Shown here: one piece after another, positions 26,091 through 34,841 of the stretch
How the letters are laid out: every line of letters starts with the position of its first letter
Position numbering within the stretch: position 1 is the first letter of the stretch
Assembly (NCBI RefSeq): GCF_036199905.1
Contig: NZ_CP108109.1
Span: 2,666,001 to 2,730,000 of the forward strand
Direction: 5' to 3'
Source: Streptomyces sp. NBC_00223
GTDB taxonomy: Bacteria > Actinomycetota > Actinomycetes > Streptomycetales > Streptomycetaceae
Length of the DNA stretch: 64,000 nucleotides
Translations under genes and position numbers: made by a program
The notes under the pieces: generated by a model
What the model saw: the letters and a program-made list of their open reading frames with translations, nothing else
What the model was told of the DNA's origin: nothing
Database searches by the model: none

Positions 26091-26459
26091 ATGTCCGAGC
26101 CGCAACCGGCTCACCGCCCCCGTGCGGAACGGCCCAAACGGCCGGCCCCGCTGCTGTTCGAGCCGGGCGCGCCCGCCGAGGAGGCCGGCGACCGCTTCTT
26201 CGACCTGGAGTCGATGGAGGACCCCCGTGAGCTGCTGGTCCGCGCCACCGAGCTGACGCTCGCCTTCCGCGCGGCGGCCGAGCGCGCCGCGGAGTTCCAG
26301 GCCCTGGCCGCCGCCCAGCTCACCGACCCGCGCCGCTTCGACCGGCTCACCTTCGAAAAGCTCGCCGAGCAGGCCGGCTGGACCGAGGACTACGCCCGCA
26401 GGATGGTCGAGCACGGGGAGAGCCTGATCAAGTCCGGCGGAGTGTCCCCGGACCGGTGA
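26091..26459 (+). CDS. Conserved small protein of unknown function
   Basis: A 122-residue soluble protein. AGGAGG at 26078 marks the ATG at 26091. The first 40 residues are Pro/Arg rich; residues about 45-110 are helical (FDLESMEDPRELLVRATELT, AERAAEFQALAAAQ, FEKLAEQAGWTEDYARRMVE), with a final helix pair that resembles a degenerate helix-turn-helix. I do not recognise the family. It is monocistronic or co-transcribed with the gene at 26585. Confidence 0.7.
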   Translation: MSEPQPAHRPRAERPKRPAPLLFEPGAPAEEAGDRFFDLESMEDPRELLVRATELTLAFRAAAERAAEFQALAAAQLTDPRRFDRLTFEKLAEQAGWTEDYARRMVEHGESLIKSGGVSPDR

Positions 26460-26487
26460 CACCCTGTCACCAAGGTGACACCCTCCG
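26456..26487. repeat. Isolated copy of the GTGACACCC repeat family
   Basis: GTGACACCCTGTCACC overlaps the stop of the upstream gene, then GTGACACCCTC repeats after a 4-nt spacer. The first unit is an almost perfect palindrome (GTGACA-CCC-TGTCAC). It is related to the array at 11606-11914. Confidence 0.7.
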
Positions 26488-26584
26488 GGTGCGCCGCGCG
26501 CAAGATACTCCCCCGCGTACCCTCCCGTCCCGAATTCGGCCGATTCCCCGGGGCCGCCTCCGCCAAGGGCTACATGTAGATGCC

Positions 26585-27337
26585 ATGAACGAATGGCAGC
26601 GGAGCGGCCGGCCGACCTCTTCACCGTCGTGGGCGCAGCGGGCCCCACGACCCACGGACATCGTCAGCGAGGACCGGCGCAGGCAGCACACCGCGTACGT
26701 CACCCCCGAGGGCGCGGCCTGGCTGGCCTCGGCCAGCGCCTTCCCAAGCAGCGTCGAGGCCCTGTGGTCGGCCCGGCCCACCTCGCCGAGCGTGCTGCCG
26801 TGCGGAACGGTCTTCGACGTGGTGAACCTCCCCGCGCTCTTCGGGCGCCGGGTGCTCGAACAGCTGTGGTCGGCCGGCCCCGGCAGCGGCCCGGTCGCGG
26901 TGCACCGCGGCCGGGTGCTGCTGCTGGCCGCCCCCGGTACGGCTCAGCGGCTGCCCTCGCTGCTGGGCTGGGAGGAGTGGGGCCGCGCGGTGCCCCCGAT
27001 GCTGTGCCACGGCGCCGGCGACGCGGTGACCGTACCGGCCCTCTACGCGGGCGCCACCACCCGCGCGAGCCCGTACGGCCCCGGGTACGACGATGCCTAC
27101 GGCGATACGTACGACGACGTGTACGGCGACGTATACGACGACGGCTGTGCGGACGCGTACGCCGACGACGCCTGCCCGGAGCCCGAGGGCGGACTGTCGC
27201 GCTGGGTGGTCGCCCCCGACACCCGCGAACCCTGGCTGCCGGGCCCCGACGTCCTGCTGTGGGCGTGTGTCAGGGCCGCCCGCCCGGCCCCCGGGACGAC
27301 GGCGTCCGCCCTGGTCAGCACCCCCGGCACGGCCTGA
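26585..27337 (+). CDS. Primase-polymerase-like actinobacterial protein with acidic Tyr repeat
   Basis: A 250-residue protein resembling the N-terminal part of the bifunctional primase/polymerase-like family common in Streptomyces (TPEGAAWLASASAFPSSVEA, LPCGTVFDVVNLPALFGRRV, VAVHRGRVLLLAAPG), but without the metal-binding acidic cluster of an active polymerase, so catalysis is doubtful. Residues about 160-195 are an Asp/Tyr/Gly repeat (YDDAYGDTYDDVYGDVYDDG). The ATG at 26585 lacks a strong ribosome-binding site. Downstream is tRNA-Lys. Confidence 0.65.
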   Translation: MNEWQRSGRPTSSPSWAQRAPRPTDIVSEDRRRQHTAYVTPEGAAWLASASAFPSSVEALWSARPTSPSVLPCGTVFDVVNLPALFGRRVLEQLWSAGPGSGPVAVHRGRVLLLAAPGTAQRLPSLLGWEEWGRAVPPMLCHGAGDAVTVPALYAGATTRASPYGPGYDDAYGDTYDDVYGDVYDDGCADAYADDACPEPEGGLSRWVVAPDTREPWLPGPDVLLWACVRAARPAPGTTASALVSTPGTA

Positions 27338-27393
27338 GCGCTATCGATTTCTCACCCGCCGGGACCGGATGCTAAGGTCTACGACGTCAGCAG

Positions 27394-27467
27394 GCGCCGC
27401 TAGCTCAGTTGGTTAGAGCAGCTGACTCTTAATCAGCGGGTCCGGGGTTCGAGTCCCTGGCGGCGCA
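27394..27467 (+). tRNA. tRNA-Lys (anticodon CTT)
   Basis: A 74-nt cloverleaf: acceptor GCGCCGC/GCGGCGC, D-arm GCTC...GAGC, anticodon loop with CTT in TGACTCTTAATCA, T-arm with GGTTCGAGTCC, discriminator A followed by CC; the 3' CCA is not fully encoded. It reads AAG, the dominant lysine codon in high-GC genomes. Confidence 0.97.
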
Positions 27468-27475
27468 CCTGAAAC

Positions 27476-27505
27476 GAAGGCCCCTCGCGCGAGCGGGGGG
27501 CCTTC
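27476..27505 (+). terminator. Hairpin after tRNA-Lys
   Basis: GAAGGCCCC (27476-27484) pairs with GGGGCCTTC (27497-27505), with further pairing inside (CTCGC/GCGAG). It directly follows the tRNA. Confidence 0.85.
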
Positions 27506-27589
27506 GGCATGTCCGGGTCCCCCGGCGAGGTAGCGTTCACGAGGCGGCGCGAGCCGCCTGCCCCGTACGTACCCTTGGAGGCTTTCACC

Positions 27590-28018
27590 ATGGCAACCAC
27601 CCGTACCGCGACGACCCAGTGGAAGGGCCCGCTGATCGGCGGCGCCGGCAGCGTCTCGCTGGACAGCTCGGGCGTCGGCACGTACGAGATCTCCTGGCCC
27701 TCCCGGGCCGAGGCCGCGAACGGCAAGACCAGCCCCGAGGAACTGATCGCCGCGGCTCACTCGTCCTGCTACTCGATGGCGCTCTCGCACGGCCTCGCGG
27801 GCGCGGGCACCCCGCCGGAGAGCGTGGACACGGTCGCGAACGTCACCTTCCAGCCCGGCGAGGGCATCACCGGCATCGCCCTGTCGGTGAAGGCCCGGGT
27901 GCCCGGTCTGACCGCCGAGGCGTTCGAGGCCGCGGCGCAGGACGCCAAGGCCAACTGCCCGGTCAGCAAGGCCCTCGCGGGTGTGAACATCACGCTTGAG
28001 GCCGAACTCCTCGCCTGA
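27590..28018 (+). CDS. OsmC/Ohr-family peroxiredoxin
   Basis: A 142-residue OsmC-type protein that reduces organic hydroperoxides in the cytoplasm. The two catalytic cysteines are Cys60 (AAAHSSCYSMALSH) and Cys123 (ANCPVSKAL), and the conserved Arg/Glu context SPEELIAAAH is present. Sequence pattern (ATTQWKGPLIGGAGSVSLDS) places it in the OsmC rather than the Ohr branch. ATG at 27590 with TTGGAGG upstream. It follows the first tRNA-Lys and is not obviously in an operon. Confidence 0.93.
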   Translation: MATTRTATTQWKGPLIGGAGSVSLDSSGVGTYEISWPSRAEAANGKTSPEELIAAAHSSCYSMALSHGLAGAGTPPESVDTVANVTFQPGEGITGIALSVKARVPGLTAEAFEAAAQDAKANCPVSKALAGVNITLEAELLA

Positions 28019-28049
28019 GCGGGGGTGTCCGGGCCGCCGTGCCCGGACG

Positions 28050-29294
28050 TCAGCGGCGGGTGACCTGGACTCTCCAGTCACCCGCCGCGTCACGTGCCAG
28101 CACCTTGAAGCTCAGCCCCGCGTCGGTGTCGGTGAAGCTCTCCCCCGGGGTGAAGGGCGCGTCGTTCAGGGAGTTGAAGGAGCCGCTGCTGAAGTCGCAG
28201 GCGGAGGTGTGCGGATGGGCGTCCACGACGGTCACCGGCCCCTGGCCCGAGTCGACATCGGTACGCACCCGGTAGGCGAGTATCCCCTGGCGGCAGGCGT
28301 CCCGGTCGTTGCCCAGCGCCTCGCGCAGTTCGAGCACATACGCCCGGGTGGTCCCGTACGGGATGATCACCGCCTTGTGGCCGCCGCCCGCCTCGACCGG
28401 GTGCAGGGTGTACGTGTGCTCGCCGCGGTTGGTGTCGCAGTCGATCTGGCTGTCCTTGATCCAGCCCAGCCGCCACTTGTGCCAGGCCAGCATGTCCCCC
28501 TGGAGTCCCCAGTCCAGCGACATGGTGTCCCACTGCCCGGCCAGGGCGTCGGTGTGCTGGAAGTCGTCGGCGGAGTAGAGGTCGGGCAGGCCGAAGTCGT
28601 GGCCGTTCTCGTGGCTGAGTACCCGTGAACCCGACTGGTCGTGGCCGTATATGAGGGAGACCTTGTTGAGGTGGGCGCCGTCGTCGGTGGTGGCGGCCGA
28701 GGCGCCGGTCCAGGTGACGGAGAGCACGGCCTCGTCGGCCGGCGGGCCCGCGTTGGGGGTGACGAGAATGTTGACCAGGTCGTAGCCGCTGAAGTCGATG
28801 TCGTGGTCGGCGACCTTGAGCAGATCGCGCATCATCTCGGTGTGCGCGTCCCAGCCGTAGCCGCGGCCGATGCCATAGGCGCTGAACGGCCGCGGCATGC
28901 GTATGTAGCGCAGCACGGGCGTGGACTCGTAGTCGAGCCTGCCGTAGGAGGCGCGGGTGTACCAGCGCTGGACGGCCGGGAAGAACTCGGCGTACCGCTC
29001 ACGGGCGCTGTAGGGGGCGTGGGCGTCGGGGAAGTCGATGAGGAGGGTCAGCGCGCGGACCTTGCCGGTCGAGGGCGCGAACTCGCTGTCGGGGCCGCGG
29101 CTGCGCTGGTCGGGGAAGCCCTCGGACATCGCCACCCCGGGTACGGCCCGCAGCGCGCAGGGGCGGGCGGCGGGCGGCGGGGAGGCGTGCAGCGTGGCGG
29201 AGCGCAGGCCGGCGGAGACCGTGGAGCCGACGGCGAGCAGCCCGACGGCGGTCAGGCCCGCGATCCGCAGCATGGTCCGGCCGAACACCGCCAT
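28050..29294 (-). CDS. Secreted M6-family metalloprotease (A)
   Basis: A 414-residue secreted zinc protease of the immune-inhibitor-A/M6 type. Signal peptide at residues about 1-30 (MLRIAGLTAVGLLAVGSTVS). The zinc site is LSHENGHDFGLPDLY, with the family's extra HDFGLPDLY continuation; the downstream WDTMSLDWGLQGDMLAWHKW supplies the Met-turn-like segment. The C-terminal 130 residues form a beta-rich domain shared with the next protein. It starts 4 bp after the stop of its paralogue, so both are expressed from one transcript. Confidence 0.88.
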   Translation of the reverse strand: MAVFGRTMLRIAGLTAVGLLAVGSTVSAGLRSATLHASPPPAARPCALRAVPGVAMSEGFPDQRSRGPDSEFAPSTGKVRALTLLIDFPDAHAPYSARERYAEFFPAVQRWYTRASYGRLDYESTPVLRYIRMPRPFSAYGIGRGYGWDAHTEMMRDLLKVADHDIDFSGYDLVNILVTPNAGPPADEAVLSVTWTGASAATTDDGAHLNKVSLIYGHDQSGSRVLSHENGHDFGLPDLYSADDFQHTDALAGQWDTMSLDWGLQGDMLAWHKWRLGWIKDSQIDCDTNRGEHTYTLHPVEAGGGHKAVIIPYGTTRAYVLELREALGNDRDACRQGILAYRVRTDVDSGQGPVTVVDAHPHTSACDFSSGSFNSLNDAPFTPGESFTDTDAGLSFKVLARDAAGDWRVQVTRR

Positions 29295-29298
29295 GCCG

Positions 29299-30636
29299 TC
29301 ATCCCCGCAGGTCGGAGTCGTCGGCGGAGTGCGGGACACGTTCGGTGACGCGGACCGTCCAGGTGCCGTCGGACGGGTGGCGCAGGACGGTGACCTCGGT
29401 GGAGCCGTCGGGTACGGCGTAGGACTCGCCGACGCCCAGCGGCGCGTCGGCCAGCGGCGGGTAGACGGAGGTGGCGGGGCACGCGGAGTGCCGGGGGTGG
29501 CCGTCGATCACGTCGACCGGGCCGTCGCCCGAGTCCCGGTCGGAGCGCACGGTGTAGAGCAGCACGCCCTGGCGGCAGGCGGTGCGGTCGTTGCCGGTCT
29601 CACCTCGGGCCTCGACGGCCAGCACGGAGTCCACGCCGGTACGGACGACCAGCAGTTTGGTGCCGCCGCGGGTCTCGTCCGGGCTCAGGTCGTAGTACGT
29701 GGTGCCGGTACGGGTGACGCAGCCGACCTGGTCCTGGTCCAGCCAGCCGAGTTTCCACTTGTGCCAGGCGAACGGGTCGGGCGCCAGTCCGAACTGGCTG
29801 CCCATCAGGTCCCAGTCGCCGACGTGGGTGTCCCAGTCCGCGTCGCTGCCGGGCGGCGGGCGGAAGTACAGGTCGGGCAGGTCGAAGATGTGGCCGGTCT
29901 CGTGGGCCAGCACATTGCGGTCCGGCGGGTGGTGCTCGAAGACGGTGACCATCCTGCTGAGCGAGGTGCCGTCGACGTGCAGCGGCGTGGCCAGGTTGAC
30001 GACCTTGGTGGCGTCGGAGTCCACGCCGGGAGCGTCGGGGTCGGCGACGAGATAGACCACGTCGTAGCCGCGGAAGTCCACCACGGGGTCGGTGACCCGG
30101 ATCGCGTCGCGCAGATAGGCGGCCCGGTGGGCGGCTCCCCAGTCGCGGCTGATCGCGTAGTCCGTGGCCGGGTGCGGCATCCGCAGCCAGTGGCTCAGCG
30201 GATGGACGTGCAGCCGGAACTTCCCGTACGAGGCCCGCTGGTAGAAGCGGCTGGTGGCCGGGAAGTGGTCGGCGGCGACCTCGCTCGTGGACAGGTCGGG
30301 CGCGGAGCCGGGGAAGGAGAGGAAGACCATCAGCGCCTGGACGTCGCCCTCGGGGCGGGCGTAGCCGCTCTCCCAGCTGTCCAGGCCCTCGGAGTGGTGG
30401 GCCTCGGTGCGCGGCAGCAGACAGGCGTCGCCGACGGCGGCGCCGGCGGCCGGGCCGGTCATCAGCGTCCAGGCGACGAGGGCGGCGAAGCCGGCCAGCG
30501 CGGCGGCCGCGGCGCGCAGCACCCGGCGCGGCGTACGAGGGCCGCGCGGGTCTCGGGCGGCGGGCGCGCCGTCCGACACGCCGCCGCCGGGCACGCCGGC
30601 GGGAGGTTCGCCGTCCGACGTGTTGTCCGGTCCCAT
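29299..30636 (-). CDS. Secreted M6-family metalloprotease (B)
   Basis: A 445-residue paralogue of the downstream gene. The first 30 residues are a Pro/Gly-rich cytoplasmic extension before a hydrophobic signal segment (RRVLRAAAAALAGFAALVAW, cleavage near AGA). Zinc motif LAHETGHIFDLPDLY, Met-turn segment WDLMGSQFGLAPDPFAWHKW, C-terminal beta domain as in the paralogue. ATG at 30636 is used because it restores the usual distance to the signal helix; no strong ribosome-binding site is visible. Tandem gene duplication followed by divergence is evident. Confidence 0.88.
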   Translation of the reverse strand: MGPDNTSDGEPPAGVPGGGVSDGAPAARDPRGPRTPRRVLRAAAAALAGFAALVAWTLMTGPAAGAAVGDACLLPRTEAHHSEGLDSWESGYARPEGDVQALMVFLSFPGSAPDLSTSEVAADHFPATSRFYQRASYGKFRLHVHPLSHWLRMPHPATDYAISRDWGAAHRAAYLRDAIRVTDPVVDFRGYDVVYLVADPDAPGVDSDATKVVNLATPLHVDGTSLSRMVTVFEHHPPDRNVLAHETGHIFDLPDLYFRPPPGSDADWDTHVGDWDLMGSQFGLAPDPFAWHKWKLGWLDQDQVGCVTRTGTTYYDLSPDETRGGTKLLVVRTGVDSVLAVEARGETGNDRTACRQGVLLYTVRSDRDSGDGPVDVIDGHPRHSACPATSVYPPLADAPLGVGESYAVPDGSTEVTVLRHPSDGTWTVRVTERVPHSADDSDLRG

Positions 30637-30963
30637 GGCTGACCGCCGCACTTGGACCTCCGGGGAGGGTTCGTGAGCCCGTTCGGGACACCTCCACCAC
30701 ATTGCTATGGATTGTGACGATATGCGGAGTTCGGATGCGCCGTGCGGGTGTCGGCGGCGGACGGCCGTTCCCGTACACCGCCGCACACCAAAGTCGTGAC
30801 GCTGTGTGATGTCGTACGGATGGCGATCACTTGGTCGACTCAAACGCTCGGAAACGCTCATTTCGTCAGCACGCGTGCCGAGAATCACCACGACGGCGCT
30901 GGATCACCAACTCCGCCAGCCCATATGATCGCCACCGACACGAGCGCTAACAGGGAGCAGGCC
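30637..30963. promoter_or_regulatory. Divergent intergenic region, protease operon / GGDEF-EAL gene
   Basis: A 327-bp region with lower G+C than its surroundings. AAACGCTC is directly repeated at 30842-30849 and 30852-30859 (10-bp register), and TATGAT at 30924-30929 lies 35 bp before the ATG of the GGDEF-EAL gene. These are candidates only. Confidence 0.45.
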
Positions 30964-32736
30964 ATGGGCGGACCCTCGGGCGGCCCCGGCGTCGAGCCCG
31001 ACAGCACGGCACAAGTCATCACGCAGAGTCATACGTCACCCCCCGGACCACGCGACCCCGAGCTGCGCGACTACCGCGCGGCCTTCGCGATCGCCCGTGC
31101 CGCGATGGCCCTGCTCGGTCCGGACGGTTCCGTGCTCGCCGCGAACGGCGCGCTGGGCACGCTGCTCGGCACTTCACCCGAACGGATGATGGCGAGTGCT
31201 GCCGCCGAACTGCTCGGGCTGTCCGCCGACCCGCCGGCCCGCGCCGCCTTCCACGACGTCCTGGCCGGCCGCAGCCCCCGGCTGCGCTGCGTCCGCCAGC
31301 TGACCCGCCCGGACGGCGAGGGGCTGCGGGCCGAGATCACCGTCTCCCGCACCGACACCCGCTCACTGCTGCTGACGGTCGAGGACGTGGGGGAACGCGA
31401 CGGGCTGCGCGAGCAGTTGCGGCATCTGCGGATGCACGACCCGGTGACCCGGCTGCCCAACCGGGCGCTGTTCTTCGAACGGCTCAACGAGGCGTGCGAC
31501 AGCGCCCCCGGGCAGGGCAGCGGCCGGATCGGGCTGTGCTATCTGGACCTCGACGGTTTCAAGGCGGTCAACGACACCCTCGGCCACCGGGTCGGCGACG
31601 GGCTGCTGACCGCGGTGGCCCGGCGGCTCCAGGTCTGCGCGGAGCCGGGCGGCCATCTCGTCGCCCGGCTCGGCGGCGACGAGTTCGCGCTGCTGCTGCG
31701 GGACTCCACCGGCACCGGGCAGGCGACCGCGCTGGCCGGGGCCGTACTGGACGCGCTCCAGCCGCCGTTCGACGTCGCCGGGCACCGGCTCGCGGTCTCG
31801 GCGAGCATCGGCGTCGTCGAGCGGGAGGCCGCGGGCACCTCGGCGACGGGGCTGATGCAGGCCGCCGACACCACGCTGTACTGGGCGAAGGCCGACGGCA
31901 AGGCCCGCTGGACGCTCTTCGACCCCGAGCGCAACGAGCACCGGATGACCCGTCAGGCGCTGTCCCGTACGCTGCGGCAGGCCGTCGAGCGCGGCGAGTT
32001 CGTGCTCGACTACCAGCCGCTGGTGGCGCTGGACACCGGTGAGCTGCGCGGGGTGGAGGCCCTGGTCCGCTGGGAGCACCCGCACTTCGGGCGGCTGGCG
32101 CCCAACCGTTTCATCGGGCTCGCGGAGGAGGACGGCTCGATCGTCCAGCTGGGCCGCTGGGTGCTGGGCGAGTCCTGCCGGCAGGCCCGCGCCTGGCAGC
32201 GGCAGAACCCCGGCGATCCGCTGGTGGTCAGTGTGAATGTCGCCGTACGGCAGATGTGGGACTCCGACCTGGTCGCCGACGTGGCGACGATCCTGCGCGA
32301 GACGGAACTGCCGGCCCGGCTGCTGCAACTGGAGCTGACCGAGTCCTCGATCATGGGCTCGGCGGGACGGCCGCTCCAGGCGCTCCAGGAACTGCACGAG
32401 ATGGGCGTGCGGATCGCCATCGACGACTTCGGGACCGGGTACTCCAACCTCGCGTACATGAGCCGGCTGCCGGTGTCCGCGCTCAAGTTGGACGGGTCCT
32501 TCGTCCAGGGCTTCCGTTCGGCGGAGCACCCCAATCCGGCCGACGAGACGATCGTCGAGGCGCTGGTGGACCTCGCGCACCGGCTGGGTCTGACGGTGAC
32601 CGCGGAGTGCGTGGAGAACGCGGAGCAGGCGGAGCGGCTGCGGCGGATCGGCTGCGACACCGGGCAGGGGTGGCACTACTCACGTCCCGTGGGGGCGGCC
32701 GCCATCACCGCGCGGCTCACCGCCCGCCCCGCCTGA
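30964..32736 (+). CDS. PAS-GGDEF-EAL cyclic-di-GMP protein
   Basis: A 590-residue cytoplasmic protein that may make and/or degrade c-di-GMP, a signal controlling development in Streptomyces. A PAS-like sensor spans about 35-145; the GGDEF domain about 150-320 has an intact [11 protein letters not shown] signature (237-241); the EAL domain about 330-590 has [12 protein letters not shown] (EAL 365-367) with ELTESS and [11 protein letters not shown]. No transmembrane helix is present. Both catalytic signatures are intact, so it could be bifunctional. ATG at 30964 follows GGGAGCAGG. Confidence 0.92.
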   Translation: MGGPSGGPGVEPDSTAQVITQSHTSPPGPRDPELRDYRAAFAIARAAMALLGPDGSVLAANGALGTLLGTSPERMMASAAAELLGLSADPPARAAFHDVLAGRSPRLRCVRQLTRPDGEGLRAEITVSRTDTRSLLLTVEDVGERDGLREQLRHLRMHDPVTRLPNRALFFERLNEACDSAPGQGSGRIGLCYLDLDGFKAVNDTLGHRVGDGLLTAVARRLQVCAEPGGHLVARLGGDEFALLLRDSTGTGQATALAGAVLDALQPPFDVAGHRLAVSASIGVVEREAAGTSATGLMQAADTTLYWAKADGKARWTLFDPERNEHRMTRQALSRTLRQAVERGEFVLDYQPLVALDTGELRGVEALVRWEHPHFGRLAPNRFIGLAEEDGSIVQLGRWVLGESCRQARAWQRQNPGDPLVVSVNVAVRQMWDSDLVADVATILRETELPARLLQLELTESSIMGSAGRPLQALQELHEMGVRIAIDDFGTGYSNLAYMSRLPVSALKLDGSFVQGFRSAEHPNPADETIVEALVDLAHRLGLTVTAECVENAEQAERLRRIGCDTGQGWHYSRPVGAAAITARLTARPA

Positions 32737-32767
32737 GGCGCCTCGATCGCCGGCGGGTCTTCGTGTA

Positions 32768-32819
32768 CGCCTCGATCGCCGGCGGGGCTGAGAATCCAGC
32801 CCCGCCGGCGATCGAGGCG
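32768..32819. terminator. Perfect 23-bp stem terminator
   Basis: 32768-32790 and 32797-32819 are exact inverted copies (CGCCTCGATCGCCGG... ) around the 6-nt loop AGAATC. It lies between the convergent GGDEF-EAL and chitinase genes. A partial third copy of one arm is at 32738-32757, suggesting this palindrome also belongs to a dispersed repeat. Confidence 0.9.
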
Positions 32820-32824
32820 AAGAG

Positions 32825-34594
32825 CTAGCAGGCGCCGAGGTCCTGCCAGACTCCCCATTCACCGGTCGTACCGGGCTCCTCGTTGGTCGTCCACCACTTC
32901 GCGTTCCACTTGTGGCCCTTCCAGGACACCTGGTTGCCGCCGACGTAGATCGCGGAGGCGGACCAGGACGGCAGGGTGCAGGCGCCGCCCGGAGGCGTGG
33001 TGGGCGGGGTGGTCGGCGGCGTCGTGGGAGGCGTCGTCGGCGGCTTCGTCGTGGGAGGCGTGGTCGGCGGAGTCGTGGGCGGCGTGGTCGGCGGGTTGGT
33101 CGGCGTCGAGCAGCCGGTGGCCGAACCGTTCGTCGCGTTGACGATCTTGTTGAAGAGCGTCGCGGCCGGGTCCAGGTCGAGCAGCGAGTACATCATCGAA
33201 CCCGCGAGCCCGTTGCAGTGCGCGTAGTCGGCCTTGGCCTGGATGCCCTGGCTGCCCAGGCCGGTCCAGAACTCATTGCCGTTGTAGAAGTAGTTGGACT
33301 GGCTGGCCGCGTCGTAGAACGTGGTCGACGCGTTGTCGACGATGCCGGTCAGTTCCTTGTAGTACGCGGTGCCCGCGACCTGGCTGATGCCGCGCGCCTG
33401 GGCCGGGCCGGTGGCCGGCTGGTACAGACCGTGGTTGCTGCCCGCCGACACACCCGTCCACCCGCGGTAGTACATCGGGTAGCCCATGGTGATCTTGTTG
33501 GCCGGGAAGCCGCCGGGGATGCCGTAGGCGGGATCGCCCTTGGTCCACGCCTTGATGGCGTTGTCCGTGCTGTACTTCTCGGTTCCGGGCGCGATCGGGT
33601 TCGACGGGTCCGCCGCCGACTGGTACGTCGGGTCCTGGTTGTTCGTCGGACCGGTGGCGTCCCAGGCACCGTGCATGTCGTACGTCATGATGTTCGCGTA
33701 GTCGAGGTACTGGCCGAGCTTGTCGGTCTCGACCTGCGCGATCTTGTCCTGACCGGCCGGCAGCGCCGCGGTCAGCAGCATCTTCTTGCCGCCGTTGGCG
33801 GCGCCGTACGCGTCCAGCTCGGTGCGGAACTCGGCGGCCAGCTTGGTGAAGTTGACCTTGTCGTCCGCGCTGTAGTGGTTGCCGGTGTGCCCGTTGGGCG
33901 AGCCGGGGTACTCCCAGTCGAGGTCGAAGCCGTCGAAGATGCCGGCGCCGGTGCCCGTGCCGCCGTAACCGCCCTGGACCGGCAGGTTGCCCTTGATGAA
34001 CATGTCGATGCAGGAGCTGACCAGCTTCTTGCGGCTGGCGTCGGTCTTGGCGGCGTCGGAGAAGTACTTGGAGTACGTCCAGCCGCCGATCGACGCGACG
34101 ATCTTCAGCTTGGGGTACTTCGCCTTGAGCTTCTTGAGCTGGTTGAAGTTGCCGACGATCGGCTGGTTCCAGGTGTCGCCGACACCGTCCACGCTGATGT
34201 CCGCGCCGAAGGACTTCTGGTAGTCCGCGAAGGAGTCACCAGCGCCGTCACCGGCGTTGGGGTTGGACTCGTTGGTGGAGTCGGACGCCTTGGTCGCCTC
34301 GAAACACGTCAGGTTCGTCGGGTCGATGTTCTCGAACGAGTAGTTGAGAATGTCGAGCTTGCCCGCGATGCCCTCCGTGTCGAGGTTCTTGGGGTAGAAG
34401 GCGTTGCCGTAGATGCTCCACTGGTCGTAGTAGGCGATCTTCACCCCGCCACTGGTCGCGGCGGCGGCAGCGGCAGCGGCGGGCTTGCTGTCCGCCTGGG
34501 CGGTGCCGACTCCGCCGACCAGCGCGGTGAACACGCCGAGGCCGACGGCGGCGCTGGTGGCGGCGGCCACGAACGCTCTTTTTCTGGACTGCAA
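32825..34594 (-). CDS. Secreted GH18 chitinase with C-terminal chitin-binding module
   Basis: A 589-residue exported chitinase. Signal peptide about 1-35 (RKRAFVAAATSAAVGLGVFT, cleavage after AQA). The GH18 barrel carries SxGG (ASIGGW, 167-172) and the catalytic FDGFDLDWEYP with acid Glu228. A Pro/Thr linker of repeated TPPTT units (about 495-535) joins a C-terminal CBM5/12-type module (WSASAIYVGGNQVSWKGHKW). Start chosen as TTG at 34594 because GGAGGT lies 5 nt upstream; longer frames lack such a site. Two DasR-like boxes lie 75-100 bp upstream, fitting control by N-acetylglucosamine. Confidence 0.95.
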   Translation of the reverse strand: MQSRKRAFVAAATSAAVGLGVFTALVGGVGTAQADSKPAAAAAAAATSGGVKIAYYDQWSIYGNAFYPKNLDTEGIAGKLDILNYSFENIDPTNLTCFEATKASDSTNESNPNAGDGAGDSFADYQKSFGADISVDGVGDTWNQPIVGNFNQLKKLKAKYPKLKIVASIGGWTYSKYFSDAAKTDASRKKLVSSCIDMFIKGNLPVQGGYGGTGTGAGIFDGFDLDWEYPGSPNGHTGNHYSADDKVNFTKLAAEFRTELDAYGAANGGKKMLLTAALPAGQDKIAQVETDKLGQYLDYANIMTYDMHGAWDATGPTNNQDPTYQSAADPSNPIAPGTEKYSTDNAIKAWTKGDPAYGIPGGFPANKITMGYPMYYRGWTGVSAGSNHGLYQPATGPAQARGISQVAGTAYYKELTGIVDNASTTFYDAASQSNYFYNGNEFWTGLGSQGIQAKADYAHCNGLAGSMMYSLLDLDPAATLFNKIVNATNGSATGCSTPTNPPTTPPTTPPTTPPTTKPPTTPPTTPPTTPPTTPPGGACTLPSWSASAIYVGGNQVSWKGHKWNAKWWTTNEEPGTTGEWGVWQDLGAC

Positions 34595-34667
34595 CAGAAC
34601 CTCCGGGGGGAGTGGGAGGAACAACAGGGGGCGTGAGCATCGTCACCTCTGGTCAAGAGCACGTCAA

Positions 34668-34696
34668 TGGTCTGAACCAGACTTAGGACTAGACCA
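34668..34696 (-). promoter_or_regulatory. Two DasR-responsive-element-like boxes upstream of chitinase
   Basis: On the minus strand TGGTTCAGACCA (34679-34668) and TGGTCTAGTCCT (34696-34685) lie 5 bp apart. Both resemble the Streptomyces chitinase direct repeat and DasR consensus (TGGTCTAGACCA), with 10 and about 10-11 of 12 matches. Repression by DasR relieved by amino-sugar phosphates is known for the chitin system; binding here is inferred. Confidence 0.7.
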
Positions 34697-34740
34697 ATTC
34701 GGCCATCACGCGGCGGCCGCTCCCGTTCCGCGCCGACGAC

Positions 34741-34774
34741 AAAGCCGCTCGTCAGCGGGGTGACGAGCGGCTTT
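34741..34774. terminator. Perfect 14-bp stem terminator
   Basis: AAAGCCGCTCGTCA / TGACGAGCGGCTTT with a 6-nt loop, flanked by A and T runs, so functional in both directions. It separates the luciferase-like gene end from the chitinase promoter. Confidence 0.93.
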
Positions 34775-34795
34775 AATCCTGGGTTAAGGCTGAGC

Positions 34796-34827
34796 CGCCG
34801 GGCGGTCCCGTTGCGAACCGCCCGGCG
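34796..34827. terminator. Second hairpin downstream of the luciferase-like gene
   Basis: CGCCGGGCGGT (34796-34806) pairs with ACCGCCCGGCG (34817-34827); with the hairpin at 34741-34774 it makes a tandem terminator. Confidence 0.75.
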
Positions 34828-34841
34828 TAAAAATTCGGCGT

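Larger units (their letters stand above)
27386..27508 (+). repeat. 123-bp perfect direct repeat, copy 1 (contains tRNA-Lys and its terminator)
   Basis: Identical base for base to 37144-37266; identity starts 8 bp before the tRNA and ends 3 bp after the terminator hairpin, where one mismatch is followed by a few more matching bases. Outside this block the flanks are unrelated. The copies are 9758 bp apart in the same orientation. Confidence 0.95.
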
